DNA of 64,000 bases from Polystyrenella longa (GTDB taxonomy: Bacteria > Planctomycetota > Planctomycetia > Planctomycetales > Planctomycetaceae): positions 719,211-783,210 of the forward strand of contig NZ_CP036281.1 of the NCBI RefSeq assembly GCF_007750395.1, in the 5' to 3' direction. Numbering within the stretch: position 1 is the first letter of the stretch; the number at the start of each line of letters is the position of its first letter. The notes beneath the pieces were generated by a model. It was given only the letters and a program-made list of their open reading frames with translations, made no database searches and was not told the DNA's origin. Position numbers and translations under genes: made by a program. This document shows positions 37,305 through 46,149 of this stretch, in pieces.

Positions 37305-38021
37305 ATGACCACTTCCACCATGAATTACAGTCGTGACTCGATTGAGAAAATTGTCCGTGACGTGTTGACGCAGAAACTGGCGGGACAAGTTACGAGCCCG
37401 GCGATGCCTGCTGACAAGCCGAATCCGCTGGTGGTGAATATCTCCGCCCGGCACGTTCACCTGACCGACGAGCACGTTCAAATTCTGTTCGGCAAACCGG
37501 AACTGGAGATCGATAAAGATCTCTATCAGGATGGTTATTATGCCGCGAAAGAAACCGTCGCTGTTGTCGGCCCGCGCCGTCGCATGATTCCTAATGTTCG
37601 CGTGCTGGGACCTTGTCGGGGCGACTCCCAGATTGAACTCGCTTTTACAGACGGTATCTCCCTTGGGATTGATCTGCCTGTTCGTGTCAGTGGCGACATC
37701 AAGGGAACACCTGGTTGTGTACTGGTTGGCCCTGCGGGAGTGGTCGAACTGAAACAAGGCGTTATCCGCGCGATGCGACATGTTCACATGGGTCCGGCTG
37801 ATCTGAAATACTATGGCGTAGAGAATGGTGAAAAGATGAATCTGCGAGTCGAGTCGGAAGGTTGCACAACCGTCCTCGAAGACTTGCAGGTCCGAGCGGA
37901 TAAAGACATCAAGCTCGAAGTTCACCTCGATACGGACGAAGGTAACGCCATCAATCTGGACCGGGCGACGAAAGTCGAACTGCTCAAAAAAGAGCCCTGT
38001 GCCTGCAAACACAAACATTAA
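37305..38021 (+). CDS. pduL: PduL-type phosphotransacylase with N-terminal encapsulation peptide
   Basis: PduL moves the acyl group from acyl-CoA to phosphate inside BMCs, regenerating CoA. The 238-residue protein has the duplicated PduL barrel with His ligands for the two zinc ions in [12 protein letters not shown] (about residue 46) and AMRHVHMGP (about residue 158). The first 30 residues ([18 protein letters not shown]) form an amphipathic helix followed by a Pro-rich linker, the shape of an encapsulation peptide. In this pathway the substrate would be lactyl-CoA (or propionyl-CoA), giving lactyl-phosphate for the acetate-kinase homologue. First enzyme of the BMC operon. Confidence 0.93.
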   Translation: MTTSTMNYSRDSIEKIVRDVLTQKLAGQVTSPAMPADKPNPLVVNISARHVHLTDEHVQILFGKPELEIDKDLYQDGYYAAKETVAVVGPRRRMIPNVRVLGPCRGDSQIELAFTDGISLGIDLPVRVSGDIKGTPGCVLVGPAGVVELKQGVIRAMRHVHMGPADLKYYGVENGEKMNLRVESEGCTTVLEDLQVRADKDIKLEVHLDTDEGNAINLDRATKVELLKKEPCACKHKH

Positions 38022-38171
38022 ACGAAGCAAAACTTTCTCTGAGATGTTCATTCATCTCGGAAGAATTGTCAGACAATGTCTGATTTGTCGGAATGGATTT
38101 AAATACATTTGATTCTGCATCTGCAGAGTAAATAACTTTTTGATTACTTAACTTTAGTGGGAGAAAATCCT

Positions 38172-38465
38172 GTGGCTAAAACTATGGAAGCTTTGGGAAT
38201 GATCGAGACCAAAGGTCTCGTCTGTATGATCGAAGCCGCCGACGCCATGCTGAAAGCAGCAAACGTTGAAATGGTCGGTTGGGAAAAAATCGGTTCTGGT
38301 CTGGTGACCTCTTTCGTCGTCGGTGATGTTGCCGCCGTGAAAGCAGCCATCGACGCGGGTGCAAACGCCGCTTCCAAAATCGGTGAAGTCGTCAGCGTGC
38401 AGGTTATTGCCCGTCCGCACGAAGAACTTGATTCTGTCATTCCCAAGGCTGCTAAAGCCAAGTAA
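38172..38465 (+). CDS. BMC-H shell protein 1
   Basis: This hexamer-forming shell protein of about 97 residues has a single BMC domain. The start is GTG 38172 (encoding [10 protein letters not shown]) with GGGAG 9 nt upstream; an earlier GTG at 38157 would add five residues. The body reads [20 protein letters not shown], and the pore loop is KIGSGLVTS, as in PduA-like proteins, which have small polar pores. The C-terminal strand ends [15 protein letters not shown]. The 150-bp gap after pduL and the similar gap before the second BMC-H hint at separate leaders that could boost shell-protein yield. Confidence 0.93.
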   Translation: MAKTMEALGMIETKGLVCMIEAADAMLKAANVEMVGWEKIGSGLVTSFVVGDVAAVKAAIDAGANAASKIGEVVSVQVIARPHEELDSVIPKAAKAK

Positions 38466-38632
38466 TGGGTCTGATTTGATAACTCTTAGTTGAGACGACT
38501 GTCATGGTGCAAACTCCCGATAAGCGGAATGGCACTCCGGAAGACGTCTCTGATTTCCTGGATTCACAACTCACGTTCGATTTCCGATCGAACCTGGTAC
38601 ACACATCGAAAACTATAAAGGAATTTCGTCCT

Positions 38633-38905
38633 ATGAAGGGTGAAGCAATCGGCCTGATCGAAACCAAGGGCCTTGTTGCCCAGATGGAAGCTGCTGACGC
38701 TATGCTGAAAGCAGCCAACGTTCAACTGGTCAAGCAGATCAACATTGGTGGCGCGTTCATTACAACCGTCATTAAAGGTGATGTCGGATCTGTCCGTGCT
38801 GCTGTCGACGCCGGAGCGGCTGCGGCCTCTCAGTGTGGCGAACTCGTCAGCGCTCACATGATTCCTCGTCCGGAAGCAAACCTGATCGAAAAATTCATCG
38901 GTTAA
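38633..38905 (+). CDS. BMC-H shell protein 2
   Basis: This second single-domain BMC shell protein has 90 residues. I place the start at ATG 38633 (MKGEAIGLIETKG) with AAGGA about 10 nt upstream. The frame stays open back to 38504 but the added 43 residues resemble no BMC extension. The body (AIGLIETKGLVAQMEAADAM) parallels BMC-H 1. The pore region is NIGGAFITTV, where Gly-Ala-Phe replaces Gly-Ser-Gly-Leu, so the central pore may differ in selectivity. The pair and the lack of any BMC-T gene match the known PVM-type shell. Confidence 0.93.
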   Translation: MKGEAIGLIETKGLVAQMEAADAMLKAANVQLVKQINIGGAFITTVIKGDVGSVRAAVDAGAAAASQCGELVSAHMIPRPEANLIEKFIG

Positions 38906-39004
38906 TCCCGAAGGATCAATTCAGGTCGAGCGTCAGCGGACTGTTGTCATCAATTGTCTCAAACGGAACCAACCACTATTACTCCGGAGCACGGAATCAG
39001 CTCA

Positions 39005-40198
39005 ATGAAAGTACTCGTCGCCAATCTGGGATCAACCAGTTTTAAATATCGTCTGTATGATTTTCCGAGTGAGCAACAGCTCGCGCGGGGGGGCATTGAC
39101 CGGATCGGTCTAGGCGATAGCAACTGTTTTGTCGAGATCGGAGAGCACCGGGAAGAAGTAGTGGAAAACATCGCCAACCATGCGGAGGCGGTGCGGATCT
39201 GTTTGCAACAGTTAACGGCTCCAGAAACGGGTTGTCTCGATTCGGTCGACGAAGTGTCGGCTATCGGATTCAAGGCAGTCTTTGCTGGGCGGTTAAGTGG
39301 TATTCGGATTGTTAATGAAGAACTGCTGACAGCGATGGAGAACCTGGGCGATATTGCCCCGGCTCATAATCCACCGTACGCCGCCGCAATGCGGCAGTTG
39401 ATGCAGTCTTTCCCCGAGATTCCACTCGTGGCCGCGCTCGAAACGGCCTTTCATGAAACGATGCCGGAAGAACATCGCCTGTATGCCGTTCCTTACGAAT
39501 GGAAAACAGAATACGAAGTTCAACGGTGGGGTTTCCATGGAGCCAGCCATCGGTTCATCGGTCGTCGGATTGGTGAACTTCTCGGACGGGATGACCTCCG
39601 GGTGGTCTCGTGTCATCTCGGCGGAAGCAATTCGCTTTCTGCTCTGGTGAATGGGAAGTCGATGGCCAACAGTCTGGGGATGAGCCCACAGTCCGGGTTG
39701 CCGCACAATAATCGTGTGGGTGACTTCGATCCGTTTGCTCTTCCCGTGTTAATGAGAGCGACAGGAAAATCGCTCGAAGAGTTACTGGAGGACCTCGCCA
39801 ATAAAAGTGGGCTGCTCGGTTTGAGTGGCTTAAGTGGCGATGTTCGTGATCTGGAGGAAGCAGCAGCAGAAGGGCATGCTCGAGCCGAAATGGCTTTGAA
39901 CACGTTCGCCGCTGCGATCAAACAGTATCTCGGTTCTTATCTCGCGTTTCTGGGAGGGGCCGACGCGATTGTCTTCACGGGTGGAATCGGTGAGAACAGT
40001 CAACGAATTCGAGAGCAGGTCTGCCGCAATATGGAATGGGCAGGCATTGTACTGGATGAAACCGCGAACCAGTCTGCAACTGAGGAATGCCGCATCTCTA
40101 CACCAGAGAGCAAAACCCAGGTTTGGGTTATTCCGACAAACGAAGAAGTGGTTGTCGCTCGACAGACAGTCGAAACTCTCGAACAACATCAGAAGTAG
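39005..40198 (+). CDS. ackA: Acetate kinase-family protein
   Basis: This 397-residue kinase of the acetate/propionate kinase family makes ATP from an acyl-phosphate. ASKHA-fold motifs are [14 protein letters not shown], the [14 protein letters not shown] segment and a terminal [14 protein letters not shown]. The region corresponding to the Gly-rich loop reads [16 protein letters not shown], where usual AckA has HLGNGAS, so the active site is a variant. The start at ATG 39005 gives a standard N-terminus; an in-frame TTG at 38954 adds 17 residues. No encapsulation peptide is visible, so it probably acts outside the shell on lactyl- or acetyl-phosphate that leaves it. Confidence 0.87.
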   Translation: MKVLVANLGSTSFKYRLYDFPSEQQLARGGIDRIGLGDSNCFVEIGEHREEVVENIANHAEAVRICLQQLTAPETGCLDSVDEVSAIGFKAVFAGRLSGIRIVNEELLTAMENLGDIAPAHNPPYAAAMRQLMQSFPEIPLVAALETAFHETMPEEHRLYAVPYEWKTEYEVQRWGFHGASHRFIGRRIGELLGRDDLRVVSCHLGGSNSLSALVNGKSMANSLGMSPQSGLPHNNRVGDFDPFALPVLMRATGKSLEELLEDLANKSGLLGLSGLSGDVRDLEEAAAEGHARAEMALNTFAAAIKQYLGSYLAFLGGADAIVFTGGIGENSQRIREQVCRNMEWAGIVLDETANQSATEECRISTPESKTQVWVIPTNEEVVVARQTVETLEQHQK

Positions 40199-40235
40199 TC
40201 CTAAGTTGGTTGTGTAAGCAATCAGAGGAGTCACC

Positions 40236-40547
40236 ATGTTCCTGGCACGCATTACAGGCAGTCTTGTTTCTTCGCACAAAGTCGAAGTGATGACCGGGCA
40301 GAAACTGCTCATCGTCGAACCATTGCGGGTAAACGAGAAAGATCAATCTGATCTGCAACCCACTGGTCGCACCTTCGTGGTGGTTGACCCGTTAGGTGCA
40401 GGTGAGGGGGAAGTGGTGTTATGCGTTCAGGGTTCCAGTGCCCGGTTCACGAAGGAAACCAAACATCTACCGGTTGACGCCGCCATCGTGGGGATTGTTG
40501 ATACGGTGCAGGTGGGAGGGAATACGGTGTTTAAAGGGAGCGAGTAA
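40236..40547 (+). CDS. BMC-P (EutN/CcmL) vertex protein 1
   Basis: This 103-residue pentameric vertex protein of the EutN/CcmL family caps the 12 corners of a BMC shell. The fold begins MFLARITGSLVSSHKVEVMT, and the central strand is FVVVDPLGAGEGEVVLCVQG with the conserved GxGE..L turn. AAIVGIVDTVQVGG ends the barrel. It is the first of three BMC-P genes in the operon. It is followed 2 nt after its stop by the membrane protein gene. Confidence 0.92.
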   Translation: MFLARITGSLVSSHKVEVMTGQKLLIVEPLRVNEKDQSDLQPTGRTFVVVDPLGAGEGEVVLCVQGSSARFTKETKHLPVDAAIVGIVDTVQVGGNTVFKGSE

Positions 40548-40549
40548 GG

Positions 40550-41074
40550 ATGAGTATGCAAGGCAGTCAGTTACAGCTATCGGCTCCACCGACGGAAGCC
40601 GAAAAAGAAAATCAGACCCGAACGATTCAGGTCATCATTGCCGCGTTGATTATGGGATTCGTCACCGCAGGCGGGATATTTCTCTTTTTGGCAATGGGGG
40701 ATAAAGAACTCTTAACCGATCCAAGTGAGTTCATGTTTCTGTTTGCAATCGCGTTTTCATCTATGTGCATTGTTGCCCGAGGGGTCGTGGGAGTCGTGAT
40801 GCCCAAGGCGACGTTATCCCAGATCAAACATCTTGATCGGGAGGAACAGGAAGCTCGATTGTGGATGTCGTATCAACCTCTGGCGATTGTTAGAGGGGCT
40901 CTGCTGGAGGGGCCAGGTTTCTTCACCCTGACGATGTTTTTCGTTACGGGCAACCTGCTGCTTCTTTATGTGGCAATGGGATTATTGTTCCTGATGATTA
41001 TCAGTTTTCCTTCCCGATTTAAAATTGATAACTGGGTGGAAGACAAACTGACACAACTTGACTTGAACCGCTAA
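40550..41074 (+). CDS. Membrane protein embedded in the BMC operon
   Basis: This 174-residue integral membrane protein has three or four helices: VIIAALIMGFVTAGGIFLFL, LFAIAFSSMCIVARGVVGVV, and a long C-terminal hydrophobic stretch (FFTLTMFFVTGNLLLLYVAM, then LLFLMIISF). Its start follows the BMC-P stop by only 2 nt and its ribosome site overlaps that gene, so the two are translated together. No transporter motif or conserved charged residue within the helices was seen. An inner-membrane role in feeding or positioning the BMC, or metabolite exit, is conceivable. I do not recognise the family. Confidence 0.75.
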   Translation: MSMQGSQLQLSAPPTEAEKENQTRTIQVIIAALIMGFVTAGGIFLFLAMGDKELLTDPSEFMFLFAIAFSSMCIVARGVVGVVMPKATLSQIKHLDREEQEARLWMSYQPLAIVRGALLEGPGFFTLTMFFVTGNLLLLYVAMGLLFLMIISFPSRFKIDNWVEDKLTQLDLNR

Positions 41075-41149
41075 GAATCAACTCCTTGATTTGACTCGGA
41101 CGATTCACGAGACACATTTACTTAAAACAAAACTACGAGAGACCATACC

Positions 41150-42580
41150 ATGACACAAGCGACTGCGGATGCGATTCGATCAGTGGTGGAAGAAGTGCTG
41201 GCGCAACTGGGGAACGGCCCCGTAGCTGCCCCTTCCGCCCATGGCGCAGCGGCCGGCAACTGGGGTGTTTTCCGGACGGTCGACGAGGCTGTTGTTGCAG
41301 CAACTGCTGCCTTCGAGCAACTTCAGGAAGCTACGATGGAGACTCGCAATAAAGCGATCAACATCGTCAAGCACATCTGTGACAGTCAGGCGGAAGAACT
41401 GGGACGGCTTGAGTTCGAAGAAACCAAAATCGGCAAGCTGGAACATAAAATTGCCAAATTGCAGATCATCAAAGATGTTCCCGGAACTGAATTCCTGCGA
41501 ACGGACGCCGTAACGGGCGACCATGGTTTGACGATTACTGAATACGCCGGGTTTGGTGTTATCGGAGCGATCACTCCCGTGACTCACTCCTTACCGACTC
41601 TTGCGGGGAACTTTGTGAGTATGGTTTCCGCAGGGAATACCATTGTTTGCAATCCTCATCCCAGCGGAGCGAAAATCGCCTGCGAAGGAGTTCGCCGGTT
41701 TAATAAAGCAATTTACGAAGCGACAGGCCTCAACAACCTGGTAACCATCATCGGTGAGCCGACTCTCGAAACAGCCGAGCAGGTCTTCAGTCACCGAGGC
41801 ATTAAACTACTGTGCGTGACGGGGGGACCGGGCGTTGCCCGCGCTGCTCTGGCCAGCAAAAAACGAGCGATTGTCGCCGGACCGGGGAATCCTCCCGTAG
41901 TCGTCGACGAAACTGCCGATATCGAAAACGCCGCACGCAGCATCGTGACGGGTGCCGCGTTTGATAACAACTTGCTGTGCATCGGCGAGAAAGAAGTCTT
42001 CGCCGTGGAGTCGATCTTCGATGACCTGATGCAAGCGGTCGGCCGTAACGGTGGATACCGTCTGAATGCCGACCAGGTCGCCCAACTGACGAAACTCGCT
42101 TTCAGTCCTCCCAAAGAAGCGGGTGGACATTGGGGATTGAACCGGGACTTCATCGGAAGAGATGCTTCCTGGCTCGCGGCACAGATCGGACTCAACATTC
42201 CGGCAGACACACAAATTATCTACGGTGAAACGGATACCAACAATCCATTCGTTCCCGAAGAACAGATGATGCCCTTTATTCCGTTCGTACGGGCTCGTAA
42301 CGCCGATCATGCGATTGATCTCGCGGTCGAATTCGAACATGGATTTGGTCACACCGCCATTATTCACTCTCGCAACGTTCGTAACATGTCCAAAATGGGA
42401 CGTCGGGCGAACTCAACCTTGTTCGTTAAAAACGGACCTTGTAGTGCGGGATTAGGCTTAGGGGGCGAAGGCTACCTTTCCTTCAGCATCGCGACTCCCA
42501 CAGGCGAAGGGGTCACCAATCCGCTGACCTTCACTCGTCAGCGTCGCTGTGTGATGGTGGACGATCTTCGCATCATTTAA
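41150..42580 (+). CDS. CoA-acylating aldehyde dehydrogenase with encapsulation peptide
   Basis: This 476-residue PduP/EutE-type enzyme oxidises an aldehyde to acyl-CoA with NAD+. The first 22 residues ([17 protein letters not shown]) form an amphipathic helix plus Pro/Ala linker, typical of BMC cargo. The aldehyde dehydrogenase core follows. [20 protein letters not shown] is the NAD-binding start, and [18 protein letters not shown] is conserved in the acylating group. The catalytic Cys lies in [14 protein letters not shown]. In the PVM pathway it converts L-lactaldehyde to lactyl-CoA. Placement before a BMC-P gene in the operon agrees with that role. Confidence 0.93.
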   Translation: MTQATADAIRSVVEEVLAQLGNGPVAAPSAHGAAAGNWGVFRTVDEAVVAATAAFEQLQEATMETRNKAINIVKHICDSQAEELGRLEFEETKIGKLEHKIAKLQIIKDVPGTEFLRTDAVTGDHGLTITEYAGFGVIGAITPVTHSLPTLAGNFVSMVSAGNTIVCNPHPSGAKIACEGVRRFNKAIYEATGLNNLVTIIGEPTLETAEQVFSHRGIKLLCVTGGPGVARAALASKKRAIVAGPGNPPVVVDETADIENAARSIVTGAAFDNNLLCIGEKEVFAVESIFDDLMQAVGRNGGYRLNADQVAQLTKLAFSPPKEAGGHWGLNRDFIGRDASWLAAQIGLNIPADTQIIYGETDTNNPFVPEEQMMPFIPFVRARNADHAIDLAVEFEHGFGHTAIIHSRNVRNMSKMGRRANSTLFVKNGPCSAGLGLGGEGYLSFSIATPTGEGVTNPLTFTRQRRCVMVDDLRII

Positions 42581-42638
42581 TCCAATTAATTGAACCTGAC
42601 ACTATTACATAAACAAACTGTACCTGAAGAATCATCCT

Positions 42639-42896
42639 ATGGAACTTGCCCGTGTCATCGGCCAAACGACTGCGACGATCAAGCACGACACTCTGAAAGG
42701 GTGCCGGTTGAAGATCGTGGAAGTGCTCGATGCCAAAGGGAAAGGGGGCGGTGATCCGATCATCGTACTCGATTCTCTGGGGAGCCGCGTTGGCGACCGG
42801 GTGCTACTGACTTCAGACAGTAAACTGATTGCCGAGATGCTCCAGGCGGATAACACTCCCGCCCGGTTTGCCATTCTCGGTCTGGCGGACAATTGA
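42639..42896 (+). CDS. BMC-P vertex protein 2
   Basis: This 85-residue EutN/CcmL homologue is shorter than the other two BMC-P proteins. The start is LARVIGQTTATIKHDTLKGC, then ILDSLGSRVGDRVLLTSDSK-type sequence (here VLDSLGSRVGDRVLLTSDSK), and the end AILGLADN. The stop TGA overlaps an in-frame TTG of the next gene, but the next true start is likely ATG 42926. Confidence 0.92.
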   Translation: MELARVIGQTTATIKHDTLKGCRLKIVEVLDAKGKGGGDPIIVLDSLGSRVGDRVLLTSDSKLIAEMLQADNTPARFAILGLADN

Positions 42897-42925
42897 AGTC
42901 CGCCTTACGAAACAGATACGAATTC

Positions 42926-43570
42926 ATGAACGTTGACCAGAACCTGATTAATGACATCGTTCAGGGGGTCCTGCAGCAGCTGCAGCCGACCGCAGCCCCG
43001 GTTACGTTGTCATCACCTTCAGTCTTCCTGGTCAAGGAAAAGTTATGGACAGCCGATTTGCTGGAGGACCTGGTTCCTGCACAAGTGAAAGTCGTCCAAC
43101 AACTGCCGGGCACGATCGTGACTCCCTCGGGACGCGATTACCTTCGGCAGAATCACATTGACGTGATTCAATCAGAAAACAACAACGGTTCCAACACTAC
43201 TGCTGGCATTCAAACCTGGAAGGTATTGGTCGTGAAATCGGCTTCTGCCTTTGAAAGTTGCTGGCCTGAGTTAGAACGAAGTCGGTCCACGAACTGGAAT
43301 CGACAACAGGCGAATGATGTCGATTCTGCCGTCACGGAAACGATCAGTATTCTCTGTCGCGGAGAAGCTTCTGGCGTAGTGATCTTAACAGACCGACCGG
43401 AAGAGGCGGCCTGTTTTGCCAATCGGAATCATCAAGTGAGAGCGGTGGCGACCTTGTCCGCCGACAGAATGAAACAACTGAAAACGAGTCTTCAACCGAA
43501 TGCGGTTTGTCTCGATCCTCAGAACTTAAGCTACATGGAGCTTCGCCAGTTATGGCGTGCTCTCAGTTAG
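42926..43570 (+). CDS. BMC cargo protein of unknown function with encapsulation peptide
   Basis: This 214-residue protein opens with NLINDIVQGVLQQLQPTAAP, a good encapsulation peptide. I chose ATG 42926 because it exposes that peptide at the terminus. Residues about 50-75 read PGTIVTPSGRDYLRQNHIDV, a TPSxRDYL segment also seen in other BMC accessory proteins. The C-terminal half (CFANRNHQVRAVATLSADRM) is weakly reminiscent of RpiB-like sugar isomerase domains found in BMC loci, but without a clear catalytic Cys. It lies between two vertex-protein genes. Enzyme or structural cargo; function not established. Confidence 0.75.
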   Translation: MNVDQNLINDIVQGVLQQLQPTAAPVTLSSPSVFLVKEKLWTADLLEDLVPAQVKVVQQLPGTIVTPSGRDYLRQNHIDVIQSENNNGSNTTAGIQTWKVLVVKSASAFESCWPELERSRSTNWNRQQANDVDSAVTETISILCRGEASGVVILTDRPEEAACFANRNHQVRAVATLSADRMKQLKTSLQPNAVCLDPQNLSYMELRQLWRALS

Positions 43571-43594
43571 CGAACTTTTTTAGGACGTAATGCG

Positions 43595-43882
43595 ATGCGA
43601 ATCGCGGAAGTAATAGGAAAAGTAACCTTGTCTCAACCTCACTCCTCGTTGCGAGGGGGCCGGTGGGTGTTAGCGGTTCCGCTGACGAAAGAAGGGTTAC
43701 AGGGAAAGAAAACAGGACGCGGGGAACCGTTTGTCGTCTACGACGACATCGGCTGCAATGCCGGTTGCCGGATTGCCGTCAGTGAAGGGGGCGAAGCGGC
43801 GGCTCCCTTTCATCCAGACAAAAAACCAATTGATGCCTACGCGGCAGCCATACTCGATCACATTGAAGTTGAATCGAAATAA
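43595..43882 (+). CDS. BMC-P vertex protein 3
   Basis: This 95-residue third EutN/CcmL protein begins RIAEVIGKVTLSQPHSSLRG and has FVVYDDIGCNAGCRIAVSEG where other BMC-P proteins have the Gly-rich turn. It has two Cys in that turn (GCNAGC), which the other two BMC-P proteins lack at this place. Three BMC-P genes match the known PVM set. Mixed pentamers or different corners are possible. Confidence 0.92.
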   Translation: MRIAEVIGKVTLSQPHSSLRGGRWVLAVPLTKEGLQGKKTGRGEPFVVYDDIGCNAGCRIAVSEGGEAAAPFHPDKKPIDAYAAAILDHIEVESK

Positions 43883-43941
43883 CTCAACCTGAACCGAACA
43901 CGATTGCTTGAAAAGCCAATAAATAAGAAAAGGTCATGACC

Positions 43942-44880
<939 letters not shown>

Positions 44881-44927
44881 GGGTTCGTGGAGACACGTAA
44901 CTACACGGAAGAAACAAAACAAGAAAT

Positions 44928-44967
44928 GGGTAGCCCGGATAATCTCGAAGAGTTGTCCGGGGCGGGC
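44928..44967. repeat. Dispersed hairpin repeat, copy 1
   Basis: GGGTAGCCCGGAT is followed by AATCTCGAAGAGTTGTC (core, 44941-44957) and then CGGGGCGGGC. GCCCGGA pairs with TCCGGGGC around a CTC-GAAG-AG loop. The same core lies at 49270-49286 in a better hairpin. It sits between the aldolase and the dehydrogenase genes. Confidence 0.6.
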
Positions 44968-45081
44968 AGCGACGAAACAAACGACGTTGCTCTTAGTTAA
45001 TCAGGCGATATTGATCAGACACGAGTCGGACGATGCTTGACCTGGCATAACACCTAACTTCGAGATAGAAACAAGAGTATC

Positions 45082-46005
45082 ATGAAAGTCAGTATTATTG
45101 GTGGTGGTGGATTGGTCGGTTCCTGTGCCGGGTTTGCATTGCAGGCTGGCGGGATCGTTCGCGAGATTGCCCTGATTGACGTCAATCCTGACGTCGCCGA
45201 AGGTCAGGCTCTCGACTTGCTTCATGGAAGCTCGTTACTGTCGGACCAGGTGATCGTTTCAGGCGGCACCGAGCAGGTGAAAGATTCTGACGTCATCGTC
45301 ATTACGGCCGGTCTTCGCCGTAAACCGGATGAAAGCCGTCTCGACTTGATCAACCGGAACGTCGAGCTGTTTAAAAAGATTCTGGTCGACATCAAATCAC
45401 ATGGCACAAAAAAAGACGCCATCTGCTTTGTCGTTTCTAACCCAGTTGACGTGCTGACCTATCTGGCCGTTAAAGAACTGGACCTTCCCTGTTCGCAGGT
45501 GATTGGTTTGGGAACGGCGCTCGATACAACGCGGTTCTGCGGTATCCTGGCGAATCGACTCAACGTCCCTCCGACACAAGTCTCCGCGATGATGTTGGGC
45601 GAACATGGTGACAGTATGGTTGCCGTCTGGTCTGCCGCTCAAATCGCCGGTCTGCCCATCGATAAATACCCCGGTGTGACTCCTACCTTGCTCGCCGAAG
45701 TGGAATCCAAAACACGTGGAAGTGGAGCGGAAGTTATCAAGAAAAAAGGGGGAGCGGGTTTTGCTGTCGGTGTCGCGATTGCTGATATCGTTCACAGCAT
45801 CGCTCTCGACCAACGTCGCGTTCTGCCTGTTTCGTCTCTGCAAAACGGAGCCTATGGCATTTCCGATGTCTGCCTCTCGGTTCCCACCGTCATCGGTCGG
45901 GCCGGTGTGCTCAGTCAGGTCGAAGTCGAACTATGGCCTAAAGAGATCCGAGGCATTCAGAACTCCGGCAAAGTGCTGCGAGAAACGATCGATAAGGTTT
46001 TATGA
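45082..46005 (+). CDS. Malate/lactate dehydrogenase-family enzyme
   Basis: This 307-residue NAD-dependent LDH/MDH family enzyme has the Rossmann motif GGGGLVGSCAG, LIDVNPDVAEGQALDL, the catalytic Asp in DTTRFCGIL and the catalytic His in MLGEHGDSMV. The specificity loop reads ITAGLRRKPDESRLDL. The residue aligned with the LDH Gln102 is Arg, as in malate dehydrogenases, so oxaloacetate/malate or another substrate with an extra negative group is favoured over lactate. Homologues in PVM BMC loci are called lactate dehydrogenase. No encapsulation peptide seen. It may balance NADH from the aldehyde dehydrogenase. Confidence 0.88.
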   Translation: MKVSIIGGGGLVGSCAGFALQAGGIVREIALIDVNPDVAEGQALDLLHGSSLLSDQVIVSGGTEQVKDSDVIVITAGLRRKPDESRLDLINRNVELFKKILVDIKSHGTKKDAICFVVSNPVDVLTYLAVKELDLPCSQVIGLGTALDTTRFCGILANRLNVPPTQVSAMMLGEHGDSMVAVWSAAQIAGLPIDKYPGVTPTLLAEVESKTRGSGAEVIKKKGGAGFAVGVAIADIVHSIALDQRRVLPVSSLQNGAYGISDVCLSVPTVIGRAGVLSQVEVELWPKEIRGIQNSGKVLRETIDKVL

Positions 46006-46149
46006 CCGTAGCGGCAGGTAAGAGTAATAAGCTGATGTTCGCAAAGTAGGTCAAGAGTTACCTGACTTATCATATAGAATGAGAGAAGATAAGTTTTACC
46101 GTCTTGGTTCCCGTTCATAATTAATTTTCCAAAACCAGAAACTGGATTC

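Noticed and set aside
37284-38051. Open frame of 255 codons on the minus strand
   Set aside because: Antisense to pduL, which has clear zinc motifs and an operon context.
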